Made by a program: the position numbers and the translations under genes. Below, piece after piece: positions 17,048 to 24,341 of a stretch of DNA of 45,288 nucleotides. The stretch covers positions 1 to 45,288 of the forward strand of contig SAAX01000017.1 of assembly GCA_009929215.1 (NCBI GenBank). Direction: 5' to 3'. Source of the stretch: Deltaproteobacteria bacterium (GTDB lineage: Bacteria > Desulfobacterota > Desulfovibrionia > Desulfovibrionales > Desulfovibrionaceae). The stretch's first letter is position 1. Each line of letters opens with the position of its first letter. The notes beneath the pieces were generated by a model. That model did not search any database. It had not been told where the DNA came from and saw only the letters and a program-made list of their open reading frames with translations.

Positions 17048-17941
17048 ATGAGCGCGGATACCATGCCCATTATCAAGCTTGGCGTGCCCAAGGGCTCGCT
17101 TGAAGATGCCACAATCAACCTTTTTGAACGCGCGGGCTGGAAAATCCGCAAGCATACGCGCAACTATTTTCCCGACATCAACGACCCCCAGATTTCTGCA
17201 TCGCTCTGCCGCGTGCAGGAAATTGGTGAATATATCGAAGCTGGCGTGCTGGACGTGGGCATCACCGGCCTCGACTGGCTCACCGAGCGCAACCACGAAG
17301 ACAAAGTGGTGCACATTTCTGAGCTTGTGTACTCCAAAACGTCCAACCGCCCCTGCCGCTGGGTGCTGGCCGTGGCGGGCGACTCGCCCTATCAGTCAGC
17401 CGCCGACCTTGCCGGCAAGCGCATTGCCACCGAGCTTCAGGGCCTGACCCAACGCTACTTTGACAAAAAGGGCGTGAACGTGGACGTTTTCTACTCGTGG
17501 GGTGCCACCGAGGCCAAGGTTGTGGAAGGTCTTGCCGACGGCATTGTGGAAGTGACCGAAACCGGCACCACCATTCGCGCCCACGGCCTGCGCATCATCG
17601 ACGAGGTTATGGTGTCGTACCCCGTGCTGATCGCCAACAAAAAAGCCTGGGAAGACCCCGCCAAGCGCGCCAAGATCGAGCAGCTCGACCTGCTTTTGCA
17701 GGGCGCGCTGAAGGCCGAAAACCTGGTGGCCCTCAAGATGAACGCCCCGGCAGACAACCTGCCCGCCATTCTTGAAATGCTGCCCTCGCTCAATTCTCCC
17801 ACGGTTTCGCCCCTGCGCGATGGCCGCTGGCTGTCGGTTGAATCTGTGGTGCAGATCGACGTGGTACGCGACCTTATCCCCCGCCTGCGTGTGGCGGGCG
17901 CTGAGGGCATTATTGAATACGCGCTGAACAAAGTTATCTAG
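17048..17941 (+). CDS. hisG: ATP phosphoribosyltransferase (long form)
   Basis: First, committed step of histidine synthesis. The 297 residues correspond to the long HisG form, with a C-terminal regulatory ACT-like domain for histidine feedback (about residues 220-297, beginning near LVALKMNAPADNLPAILEML). LGVPKGSLEDATINLF at the N terminus, DVGITGLDW and the PRPP site region EVTETGTTIRAHGLRI are diagnostic. Independent of HisZ. AAGGAAA precedes ATG 17048. Forms an operon with hisI upstream. Confidence 0.96.
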   Translation: MSADTMPIIKLGVPKGSLEDATINLFERAGWKIRKHTRNYFPDINDPQISASLCRVQEIGEYIEAGVLDVGITGLDWLTERNHEDKVVHISELVYSKTSNRPCRWVLAVAGDSPYQSAADLAGKRIATELQGLTQRYFDKKGVNVDVFYSWGATEAKVVEGLADGIVEVTETGTTIRAHGLRIIDEVMVSYPVLIANKKAWEDPAKRAKIEQLDLLLQGALKAENLVALKMNAPADNLPAILEMLPSLNSPTVSPLRDGRWLSVESVVQIDVVRDLIPRLRVAGAEGIIEYALNKVI

Positions 17942-18127
17942 GCATTTTGCAGGTTCGTGCGGGCAGGCAAGGCTATGGCCGGGTCTGCCCGTCTGATTCT
18001 GCCAGACTGCCCATATCCATACGGCAAGGCGGCCTGCGCAAGCGGGCCGCCTTTGGCCCGCGCGGCGGGCACTACTGTTCCCCCCGCCCCGCGCCGCCGC
18101 GCCACGGGCATGCAACCAGGAGTTTCC

Positions 18128-18901
18128 ATGTCCTCTGACGCCAGCCGTGAACTGCTCGATAGCCTGCCAGAACTGAAGCCCGGCGAAACTTTCTGCTTTG
18201 ACTGCAACCCCGATGTGCCCTGCTTTAACCGCTGCTGTGCCGAGCTCACCCTGCCCCTCACCCCCTATGATGTGCTGCGCCTGCGCCACAATCTGGGCTT
18301 GGGCGGCGAGGAATTTCTTGCCACATTTACCACCTTGCGCTCTTTTCCCGACACGGGATTTCCCCTGCCCATGCTGCGCATGCTCGATGGGCCCGACGAA
18401 CCCTGCCCCTTTGTGACGCCCGCTGGCTGCTCTGTGTACGAAGACCGCCCCGGTGCGTGCCGCTACTATCCCCTGGGTCGCGGAACAAAAATGGCGGCAG
18501 AGGGCATATCTGAACGCTTCTTTGTGGTGCGCGAACCGCATTGCCTCGGCTTTGAAAAAGGCACCGTGCGCTCGCCGCGCCAGTGGCTTGAAAACGAGGA
18601 ACTTCTGCCCTTCAACGCTTCCAACGACCGCTACATGCGCCTTATGGCCATGGTGCGGGCAACGGGAAAACCACTTGAACCCAAGCTGGTAACCATGCTA
18701 GTGCTTTGTCTGTTCCAGCTTGACAAATTCCGTGAGCTCATCACAAATATGCGTGTATTCTCACACGTAAACATTACGGAAGAACGCCAGGCAGCCATTC
18801 TGGAAGACAGCCAGAATGGCGATGAAGCCGCCCTTGATTTTGGGCTGGACTGGATGGAACTGGTGATATTTGGGCAAAGCCAGGGTTTGGCAAAAAAGTA
18901 A
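18128..18901 (+). CDS. YkgJ family cysteine cluster protein
   Basis: A 257-residue protein with the CxCxxC-like cluster of the YkgJ/UPF0153 family: CFDCNPDVPCFNRCC near the N terminus and GCSVYEDRPGACRYYPLG (about residues 100-117). These Cys residues are thought to bind zinc or an Fe-S cluster; the biochemical role is not known. AGGAG at 18118-18122 sets the ATG; an in-frame extension upstream is Pro/Ala-rich and unlikely. 186 bp after hisG and before a strong terminator. Confidence 0.82.
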   Translation: MSSDASRELLDSLPELKPGETFCFDCNPDVPCFNRCCAELTLPLTPYDVLRLRHNLGLGGEEFLATFTTLRSFPDTGFPLPMLRMLDGPDEPCPFVTPAGCSVYEDRPGACRYYPLGRGTKMAAEGISERFFVVREPHCLGFEKGTVRSPRQWLENEELLPFNASNDRYMRLMAMVRATGKPLEPKLVTMLVLCLFQLDKFRELITNMRVFSHVNITEERQAAILEDSQNGDEAALDFGLDWMELVIFGQSQGLAKK

Positions 18902-18928
18902 TCTGCCCAAGATTTCACAACTAAGGCA

Positions 18929-18967
18929 AAAAAGCGCCCCCTCAGTCTTGCGCGGGAGCGCTTTTTT
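18929..18967 (+). terminator. Intrinsic terminator after the YkgJ gene
   Basis: AAAAGCGC pairs with GCGCTTTTTT, with partial pairing of inner CCC/GGG. It ends the hisI-hisG-YkgJ transcript. Confidence 0.75.
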
Positions 18968-18969
18968 AT

Positions 18970-19282
18970 ATCCATTGGGGGTCATTAAGTATTCTGACAT
19001 AGCAAAAAACTGGCTAATGACGGGAAATTTTCGGGGAGATTTTTCCAGAATCTTGCCGCTCGTGATAAATTTCTTTTACAAATCCCCACAAAAATGTCAG
19101 GATGACTTGGTACAGCATTTTATAAGCTGGAGAAATTTAAAAAAGTTGAAAAATTTCAGATATATCTACTGACAGAACCCAGCTGTGTGTAATGACGCGA
19201 CGCACGGCATTGCCTTAATCGGTTTGTTTGTTTGGGGCCACGACATCGGCCTTTGGCCGGAACAATCGTATTGGAGGAGAGT
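18970..19282 (+). other. AT-rich gap upstream of the TauE/SafE gene
   Basis: 313 bp with base composition clearly lower in GC than the genes around it. It likely holds the promoter and leader of the exporter pair. I could not place a promoter with confidence. A 50-codon ORF (19018-19170) has no ribosome site or recognisable product. Confidence 0.4.
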
Positions 19283-20545
19283 ATGAGTTTTGGCAGACAG
19301 GTGTATGAATTTCTGCTGAGCAGCTCCCAGGCGTATGCCAAATGGGATTTGGAAGTATCTACTTCCATTCTCAAAAACAGGAAAAAGATGCTTATTCTTC
19401 TGGCTCTTGCACTGCCCATTCTGGCAGGCTGCCTGGCCGAAGCCTATGAGTATCATGAAATGCTGGGCGGCAAAACAGCGTATGCTCCGGCGTTCTACAC
19501 CAACACAATCTTTCTTGCATCCATTGCAGTGGGCCTTGCAGCCGGTTTGATCACCGGATGTATCGGTGCTGGCGGCGGCTTTATCATCACGCCCGCCCTT
19601 ATGGCCGCAGGTGTTAAGGGTATCTTGGCGGTGGGCACTGACCTGTTCCACATTTTCGCCAAGGCCATCATGGGCACTACGGTGCACAAAAAGCTGGGCA
19701 ACGTCTCCACCAAGCTGGCCATTGCCTTCTTGGTGGGTTCGGGCGTGGGCACGGTTATTGGCGGCGCCATCAACAAGGGCCTGTACAATGCCGACCCCCT
19801 GCTTTCCGAACTGTTCATCAGCACCATCTATGCCGTGCTGCTGGGCTTTTTGGGCTTTTACGCACTGTTTGACTTTTTGAAGAGCTCTCGCGGCGGTGCC
19901 GCTGCCAACCAGGACGCACACGGCGGCAGTGCTGGCATGACCGGCGTGGCCATGAAGCTTCAGGCCCTTGCCGTGCCGCCCATGATCTCTTTTGACGAAG
20001 ACCTCGTGCCTGGCGGCCGCCGCATTTCCGGCTGGATCGTTGCTGCGGGCGGCGTCATCGTGGGCCTTTTGGCAGCCATCATGGGCGTGGGCGGCGGCTT
20101 CGTCACCTTCCCCATGTTTGTGTACATCTTTGGCGTGTCCTCCATGACCACCGTTGGTACGGACATTCTTCAGATCATCTTCACCGCTGGTTTTGCCTCC
20201 ATTGGCCAGTACGCCATTTACGGCTATGTGTTCTACACGCTGGCCATCGGCATGCTGCTTGGCTCGCTGCTGGGCATCCAGGTTGGCGCGCTGACCACCA
20301 AGGTGGTCAAGGGCATCCACATTCGCGGTTTTTACGCCATCTCGATTATTGCTGGCTTTATCAACCGCGCCGCCACCCTGCCCAAGAAGCTTGTTGAGCT
20401 TGAGGTGCTGAACTGGTCGCCCAGCGTTGTGGGCATTATCGAAGATGTGGGCAACGTGGTTTTCTGGGTTGTTGTTGCCTTCTTCGGCCTTTGGGTGTTC
20501 AGCAAGTTCTTCTTCAACCTCGGCAAGCTCAGAGGGGAGGCCTGA
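19283..20545 (+). CDS. TauE/SafE family sulfite or organosulfonate exporter
   Basis: A 420-residue membrane protein with the two-repeat TauE/SafE plan: ITGCIGAGGGFIITPALMAAGVKG in the first half (about residues 90-113) and AAIMGVGGGFVTFPMFVYIFGV in the second, each followed by a VGTD motif. Family members move sulfite, sulfoacetate or other small anions across the cytoplasmic membrane. A long N-terminal cytoplasmic segment and a hydrophilic loop (about residues 205-245) separate the halves. GGAGGAG sets ATG 19283. It is followed after 2 bp by a second membrane gene. In a sulfate reducer a role in sulfur anion traffic is reasonable but not shown. Confidence 0.85.
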   Translation: MSFGRQVYEFLLSSSQAYAKWDLEVSTSILKNRKKMLILLALALPILAGCLAEAYEYHEMLGGKTAYAPAFYTNTIFLASIAVGLAAGLITGCIGAGGGFIITPALMAAGVKGILAVGTDLFHIFAKAIMGTTVHKKLGNVSTKLAIAFLVGSGVGTVIGGAINKGLYNADPLLSELFISTIYAVLLGFLGFYALFDFLKSSRGGAAANQDAHGGSAGMTGVAMKLQALAVPPMISFDEDLVPGGRRISGWIVAAGGVIVGLLAAIMGVGGGFVTFPMFVYIFGVSSMTTVGTDILQIIFTAGFASIGQYAIYGYVFYTLAIGMLLGSLLGIQVGALTTKVVKGIHIRGFYAISIIAGFINRAATLPKKLVELEVLNWSPSVVGIIEDVGNVVFWVVVAFFGLWVFSKFFFNLGKLRGEA

Positions 20546-20547
20546 TT

Positions 20548-21279
20548 ATGATTATTCGCGCCAAAGCCCCCTTTTTCCGGGGCAGCTTGATGCTCATTTC
20601 GTTTCTGGTTCTGTTTGTCGCTCTGCTCACGCCCATCATGCGCGACGAAAACGGCAAGCACCTGACCGGCCTTGAATACGCCGATAGCGTATTCAACGAG
20701 CTTTCCAAGGGATCCTCGTACTTTATCCCCGGCGTCCGCAGCAATTTGCAGAAGGTCGACGGCAAGGTAGTGACGATTTCTGTAAAGCTTAAAAAGGCCG
20801 CCCTTGCTCCTGTTGCAGCCATGGCTTTGCAGCAGGCTGGCGCTACCGATGTTTCGGCCACAGACGGCAAGGTTACCTTTACCGGCGACCTGGGCAAGAT
20901 TCTTGCCTCTGCCACCGACGATGCCGATGCTCTGTACCACAACGATGCCGCCAAGGTTTCGCAGAAGTACGGCGGTGAAAACGCGCTTAAAGTGGCCGCT
21001 GCATGGTGGTACACGTTGTCGCCCAGCATCAAGGAACTGCAAAAGCAGCGCCTGATTGCCGAATCGCAGGTTGTGGACCATGTTATACGCCGCGCCATAG
21101 AACCCGGTAACAACTTTTACAGTGTTACTGCGGCCAAGGTGTCTGAACATGTTCTGCTGATGGCTGGCATGCTTATATTCTATGTGCTTTATACGCTGTG
21201 GTACGGCTTTGCCATCTTTGAACTGTTTGAAGGTATTGGCCTGGCCATGACCAAGTCCAAGGTTAAAAAAGAAGGCTAG
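20548..21279 (+). CDS. Membrane protein paired with the TauE/SafE exporter
   Basis: A 243-residue protein I do not recognise from a named family. One hydrophobic helix lies near the N terminus (about residues 13-31, LMLISFLVLFVALLTPIM) and one near the C terminus (about 200-222, VLLMAGMLIFYVLYTLWYG), leaving about 165 residues between them, most likely in the periplasm. GAGGGGAGG at 20532-20540 and a 2-bp gap from the exporter gene argue for coupled translation, and a strong terminator follows. The pair probably works as a unit. Confidence 0.7.
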   Translation: MIIRAKAPFFRGSLMLISFLVLFVALLTPIMRDENGKHLTGLEYADSVFNELSKGSSYFIPGVRSNLQKVDGKVVTISVKLKKAALAPVAAMALQQAGATDVSATDGKVTFTGDLGKILASATDDADALYHNDAAKVSQKYGGENALKVAAAWWYTLSPSIKELQKQRLIAESQVVDHVIRRAIEPGNNFYSVTAAKVSEHVLLMAGMLIFYVLYTLWYGFAIFELFEGIGLAMTKSKVKKEG

Positions 21280-21393
21280 AAGCAGACTGGAGACGCACAT
21301 ATCTTTAGCGCCCGCGTCAGGCAATCATGGGAGGGACCGTTAACCCCCTCTTGATGAACAAAAGATATGCCGGTTTATTCTGGTTGAATATTG

Positions 21394-21427
21394 AAAAGGG
21401 CCGCTTCGACAGAAGCGGCCCTTTTTT
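21394..21427 (+). terminator. Strong intrinsic terminator
   Basis: GGGCCGCTTC (21398-21407) and GAAGCGGCCC (21412-21421) form a perfect 10-bp stem with a GACA loop, preceded by AAAA and followed by six Ts. It ends the TauE/SafE pair. Confidence 0.93.
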
Positions 21428-21560
21428 ACTGATTTCAGCATGTTCCGAAAACCGATACTAATAAGCATCGACTATTTATATTGACTCCGCATCCTGCCAA
21501 AATACAAACATAAATTCCCTACCACAAAATCACACAATTATAGCAAATGCCAAAGTATTT

Positions 21561-21589
21561 TTGACACAATTTTGTGGTTTATATAAACT
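21561..21589 (+). promoter_or_regulatory. Sigma-70-like promoter of the PilZ-like gene
   Basis: A perfect TTGACA (21561-21566), a 17-bp spacer and TAAACT (21584-21589) lie in an AT-rich stretch, about 30 bp ahead of ATG 21620. The gap from 21280 to 21619 otherwise holds only the terminator of the previous operon. Confidence 0.55.
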
Positions 21590-21619
21590 CACGTTTAATT
21601 CTACTCAACAAGGTAAAGT

Positions 21620-22489
21620 ATGTCTTCTGAAGCATCATTCAGCCTTTGGAATTCAAACTGTCACGAGTTGCTGTCAAGCGCTCAAATCAGTGGATCCAAC
21701 ATTCATTTGGACTGCTGTTGCATGTGGAAGGGTGAACCTACATGCATGAAGCTGGAAGCACTGCTGCGTGAAGTAAACGGCAGAGAAGCTCAGCTATTTG
21801 TGCGCAATATGACCTTGCAAGCCCCAAACCCCAAGACAGAGATGGGTAGCAGCACATTCTATTTCAGCGTAAAACGCCAGATAGCAGAAGACACCACGGC
21901 ACGCGTAGGCGTGCACGGCACTGGCAGCATACTTGAAACCGTTGTCGGCCCTGGCGGCGAAATGGTGTACCTGTCCATACGATTTTCGCGGCATGTTACG
22001 GTGCGGCAACTGCGCAACGGCAAAAGAATACCCTGGTGCGACGCGTACAACAGAATGTTGACGGTACTTCTTGCCCCAGAGCGCCCCGCCACCAGCAACG
22101 ACCTGCGCAGCATACTTGGCGCATACAGCAAAGAAACCGCTCCACACTCGCACATTATTGACATTTCAGAAGGTGGTGCGTGCGTCTGCATGCCCGATGA
22201 ACTAGCCATGCCCCCCTTTGGCGGCGACGCTACCTACCTGTTTTTTTTCCACCCAAGCATTTTGCCTGCCACTGTTCCGCCCTATGTGTTTCTTGCCAAG
22301 CGGGCGGGCTTTGGCAAAACAGTAGACGGCCAAGGCGTTGCCGTGAGGCTGCGCTTTCTGGAAGAACTGGATTGGAATGCCCGCCGCACCCGCCTGCACT
22401 GGCTCAACGTAAGGGGCGGATCTCCCCGCTTGCGTCAGTGCCTGTTGCACTACCCCGACCGGGTGCAGGATTCGGAAAATTCTGCCTAA
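21620..22489 (+). CDS. PilZ-like domain protein (putative c-di-GMP receptor)
   Basis: A 289-residue cytoplasmic protein. HIIDISEGGACVCMP (about residues 175-189) matches the DxSxxG part of PilZ, and a basic stretch before it (RFSRHVTVRQLRNGKR) could supply the Arg residues, though the usual RxxxR spacing is not clean. The N-terminal half resembles a YcgR-N-like flavour only weakly. PilZ proteins bind cyclic di-GMP to adjust motility or exopolysaccharide. A GGDEF protein lies 1.8 kb downstream on the other strand, so signal and receptor could be neighbours. Starts at ATG 21620 with AAGG upstream. Cys-rich N terminus (CCCMWKGEPTC) is odd. Confidence 0.5.
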   Translation: MSSEASFSLWNSNCHELLSSAQISGSNIHLDCCCMWKGEPTCMKLEALLREVNGREAQLFVRNMTLQAPNPKTEMGSSTFYFSVKRQIAEDTTARVGVHGTGSILETVVGPGGEMVYLSIRFSRHVTVRQLRNGKRIPWCDAYNRMLTVLLAPERPATSNDLRSILGAYSKETAPHSHIIDISEGGACVCMPDELAMPPFGGDATYLFFFHPSILPATVPPYVFLAKRAGFGKTVDGQGVAVRLRFLEELDWNARRTRLHWLNVRGGSPRLRQCLLHYPDRVQDSENSA

Positions 22490-22591
22490 AAATTCCCTGC
22501 GTGCAACCCGTGTTGTGCCCCCGCACGGTGCTGCCGGCCTGCATGGCCGCAAGAAGACACCCTGCCTGTGGCCTCTTTTTTGCATGTTTTA

Positions 22592-22606
22592 TGGCAACCA
22601 TGCCGC
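22592..22606 (+). promoter_or_regulatory. Possible sigma-54 promoter
   Basis: TGGCA at 22592-22596 with GG and GC separated by exactly 10 bases (GC at 22605-22606), as in the -24/-12 arrangement. The usual TT before GC is CC here, so the match is partial. About 50 bp ahead of the 82-residue gene. Confidence 0.25.
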
Positions 22607-22656
22607 TATGCGGAAAATTTGACCCCCTGCGGGTCATCAACATAAAGGATGCCACC

Positions 22657-22905
22657 ATGAACATTTCTGGAATCAACTCTTCAAATTCCTTTGCCTTTCC
22701 TAGCATTGAAAAAGAAGAAGCCACCAGCCCCACCGCTCTTTCGCACGACGTGGTAAGCCTGAGCTCCCCCAATCTGCTGGCCGACGACGAAGTGGACGGC
22801 GTGCTGGCCGACACCATGGGCATGATTTCGCAAAACCCCATGGGCGCGCTTTCTGTGCACGGCGGCCTGAGCGCCAGCCGCGTTGCCGCACTGCTGAGCA
22901 TGTAG
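22657..22905 (+). CDS. Small hypothetical protein, 82 residues
   Basis: Begins MNISGINSSNSFAF and ends with a helix-like GGLSASRVAALLSM. The middle is acidic and Ser/Asp-rich; no transmembrane segment, no signal peptide, no cysteine. AAAGGATG upstream supports ATG 22657. I do not recognise the family; the short, Ser/Asn-rich N terminus recalls small flagellar or secretion-related proteins, but that is only an impression. It sits between the PilZ-like gene and tyrS. Confidence 0.55.
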   Translation: MNISGINSSNSFAFPSIEKEEATSPTALSHDVVSLSSPNLLADDEVDGVLADTMGMISQNPMGALSVHGGLSASRVAALLSM

Positions 22906-23031
22906 CCCTGGTGCGCCAACTGGCGGCACAGTTTGACACTGTCGCCGCCTTGGGGGTATCACTTTCCGTCTGCGCCGCTGCATATTTTTTGCGCGGGCAT
23001 TTATACCGAAGCCAGCACAGGGGTATGGGTG

Positions 23032-24228
23032 ATGACGGATATTGACCGCCAAATGGCCACCATCAAGCGCGGCATTGCCGAGCTGATTGACGAAAAAGAA
23101 CTGCGCAAAAAGCTTGAACGCGGCACACCGCTGCGCATCAAGGTGGGCTTTGACCCCACCGCTCCCGACCTGCACCTTGGGCACACGGTTGTGATGCACA
23201 AGATGCGCCATTTTCAGGAGCTGGGGCATCATGTCGTCTTTTTGATTGGCGACTTTACGGGCCGCATAGGCGACCCCTCTGGCCGGTCTGAAACCCGCCC
23301 TCCCCTCACCGAAGAACAGGTGCTTGCCAACGCAGAAACCTACAAAAAACAGGTCTTCAAGATCCTTGATCCCCAAAAGACCGAGGTAGCCTTCAACTCT
23401 ACCTGGCTTGGCAAGATGGACGCCACCGGCTTTATCAAGCTGGCCTCGAGCTACACGGTTGCCCGCATGATGGAACGCGACGATTTTGAAAAGCGTTTTC
23501 GCGAGCAGCGCCCCATTTCCATCCACGAATTTTTGTATCCGCTCTGTCAGGGTTATGACTCTGTGGCCCTCAAGAGCGATGTTGAAATGGGCGGTACAGA
23601 CCAGAAGTTCAACCTACTGGTGGGCCGCACCCTTCAGGCGCACTACGGCATTGAAAGCCAGTGCATCCTCACCCTGCCCCTGCTTGAGGGCACGGATGGC
23701 GTGCGCAAGATGTCAAAGTCTTACGGCAACTACATTGGCATTGACGAAGCACCCGCGCAGATTTTTGGCAAGGTCATGGCCATCTCGGACGAGCTTATGT
23801 GGCGCTACTACGAGCTGCTTTCTGCCAAAAGCCTTGAAGATATTGCCGAGCTCAAGACCTCTGTGCAGAATGGCAGTCTGCACCCCAAGGCCGCCAAGGA
23901 AAATCTGGCCCACGAAATGGTGTGCCGTTACCACAACGAAAAAAACGCCGACGAAGCCCGCCAGGGTTTCAACGCCGTATTTGCCGGGGGCGGCGTGCCG
24001 GACGACATGCCCGAACACTCCTGCCCCTGTGGCGAAGACAGCACGCCCCCGGCGTTTCTTGAAGCCGCTGGCCTTGTGAAGAGCCGTGGCGAGGCCAAGC
24101 GCCTCATGAAGGAAGGCGCGCTTTCCGTTGACGGCGAGCGCTGCGAAGACGCCGTTACCCCGCTGACCGCCGGTGAATATGTGGTCAAACTGGGCAAAAA
24201 GCGCTTTTTGAAGCTTATTGTGCGCTAA
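23032..24228 (+). CDS. tyrS: Tyrosyl-tRNA synthetase
   Basis: Charges tRNA-Tyr. Class Ic synthetase with HLGH (residues 48-51) as the HIGH motif, KMSKS at 226-230, [17 protein letters not shown] between them, and an S4 RNA-binding domain at the C terminus ([25 protein letters not shown]). 398 residues is the compact form. ATG 23032 follows AGGGG; GTG 23029 is an alternative and the longer upstream frame is unsupported. Followed by a terminator. Confidence 0.96.
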   Translation: MTDIDRQMATIKRGIAELIDEKELRKKLERGTPLRIKVGFDPTAPDLHLGHTVVMHKMRHFQELGHHVVFLIGDFTGRIGDPSGRSETRPPLTEEQVLANAETYKKQVFKILDPQKTEVAFNSTWLGKMDATGFIKLASSYTVARMMERDDFEKRFREQRPISIHEFLYPLCQGYDSVALKSDVEMGGTDQKFNLLVGRTLQAHYGIESQCILTLPLLEGTDGVRKMSKSYGNYIGIDEAPAQIFGKVMAISDELMWRYYELLSAKSLEDIAELKTSVQNGSLHPKAAKENLAHEMVCRYHNEKNADEARQGFNAVFAGGGVPDDMPEHSCPCGEDSTPPAFLEAAGLVKSRGEAKRLMKEGALSVDGERCEDAVTPLTAGEYVVKLGKKRFLKLIVR

Positions 24229-24247
24229 CGCGCCTCTGCAATACTCC

Positions 24248-24299
24248 AAAAGCCGTCTTTGTCGGGCCGTGCGTGCACAGGCTGACAAAGACGGCTTTT
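24248..24299 (+). terminator. Intrinsic terminator, probably bidirectional
   Basis: AAAAGCCGTCTTTGTC (24248-24263) pairs perfectly with GACAAAGACGGCTTTT (24284-24299). It lies between the convergent tyrS and the GGDEF gene and can serve both. Confidence 0.85.
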
Positions 24300-24341
24300 G
24301 CATTGCTGGCGGCCCGCACCTTCAGGCCCGCCACAACTTGG

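Noticed and set aside
16364-17314. Upstream extension of the DEAD-box helicase frame on the minus strand (to 905 residues)
   Set aside because: It overlaps hisI and the start of hisG, which are well-formed genes, and has no helicase character. ATG 16363 gives a normal protein.
17396-18541. 381-residue minus-strand ORF
   Set aside because: Antisense shadow of hisG and the YkgJ gene; His/Gly/Ala-rich with no domain.
19018-19170. 50-codon ORF upstream of the TauE/SafE gene
   Set aside because: No ribosome site, AT-rich composition, and no terminator or helix set that would make it a leader peptide.
19166-20320. 384-residue minus-strand ORF
   Set aside because: Antisense shadow of the TauE/SafE gene; no ribosome site.
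22922-22947. Inverted repeat between the 82-residue gene and tyrS as a terminator
   Set aside because: The GGCGGC...GCCGCC hairpin has no T-run on either strand, so I do not call it a terminator.
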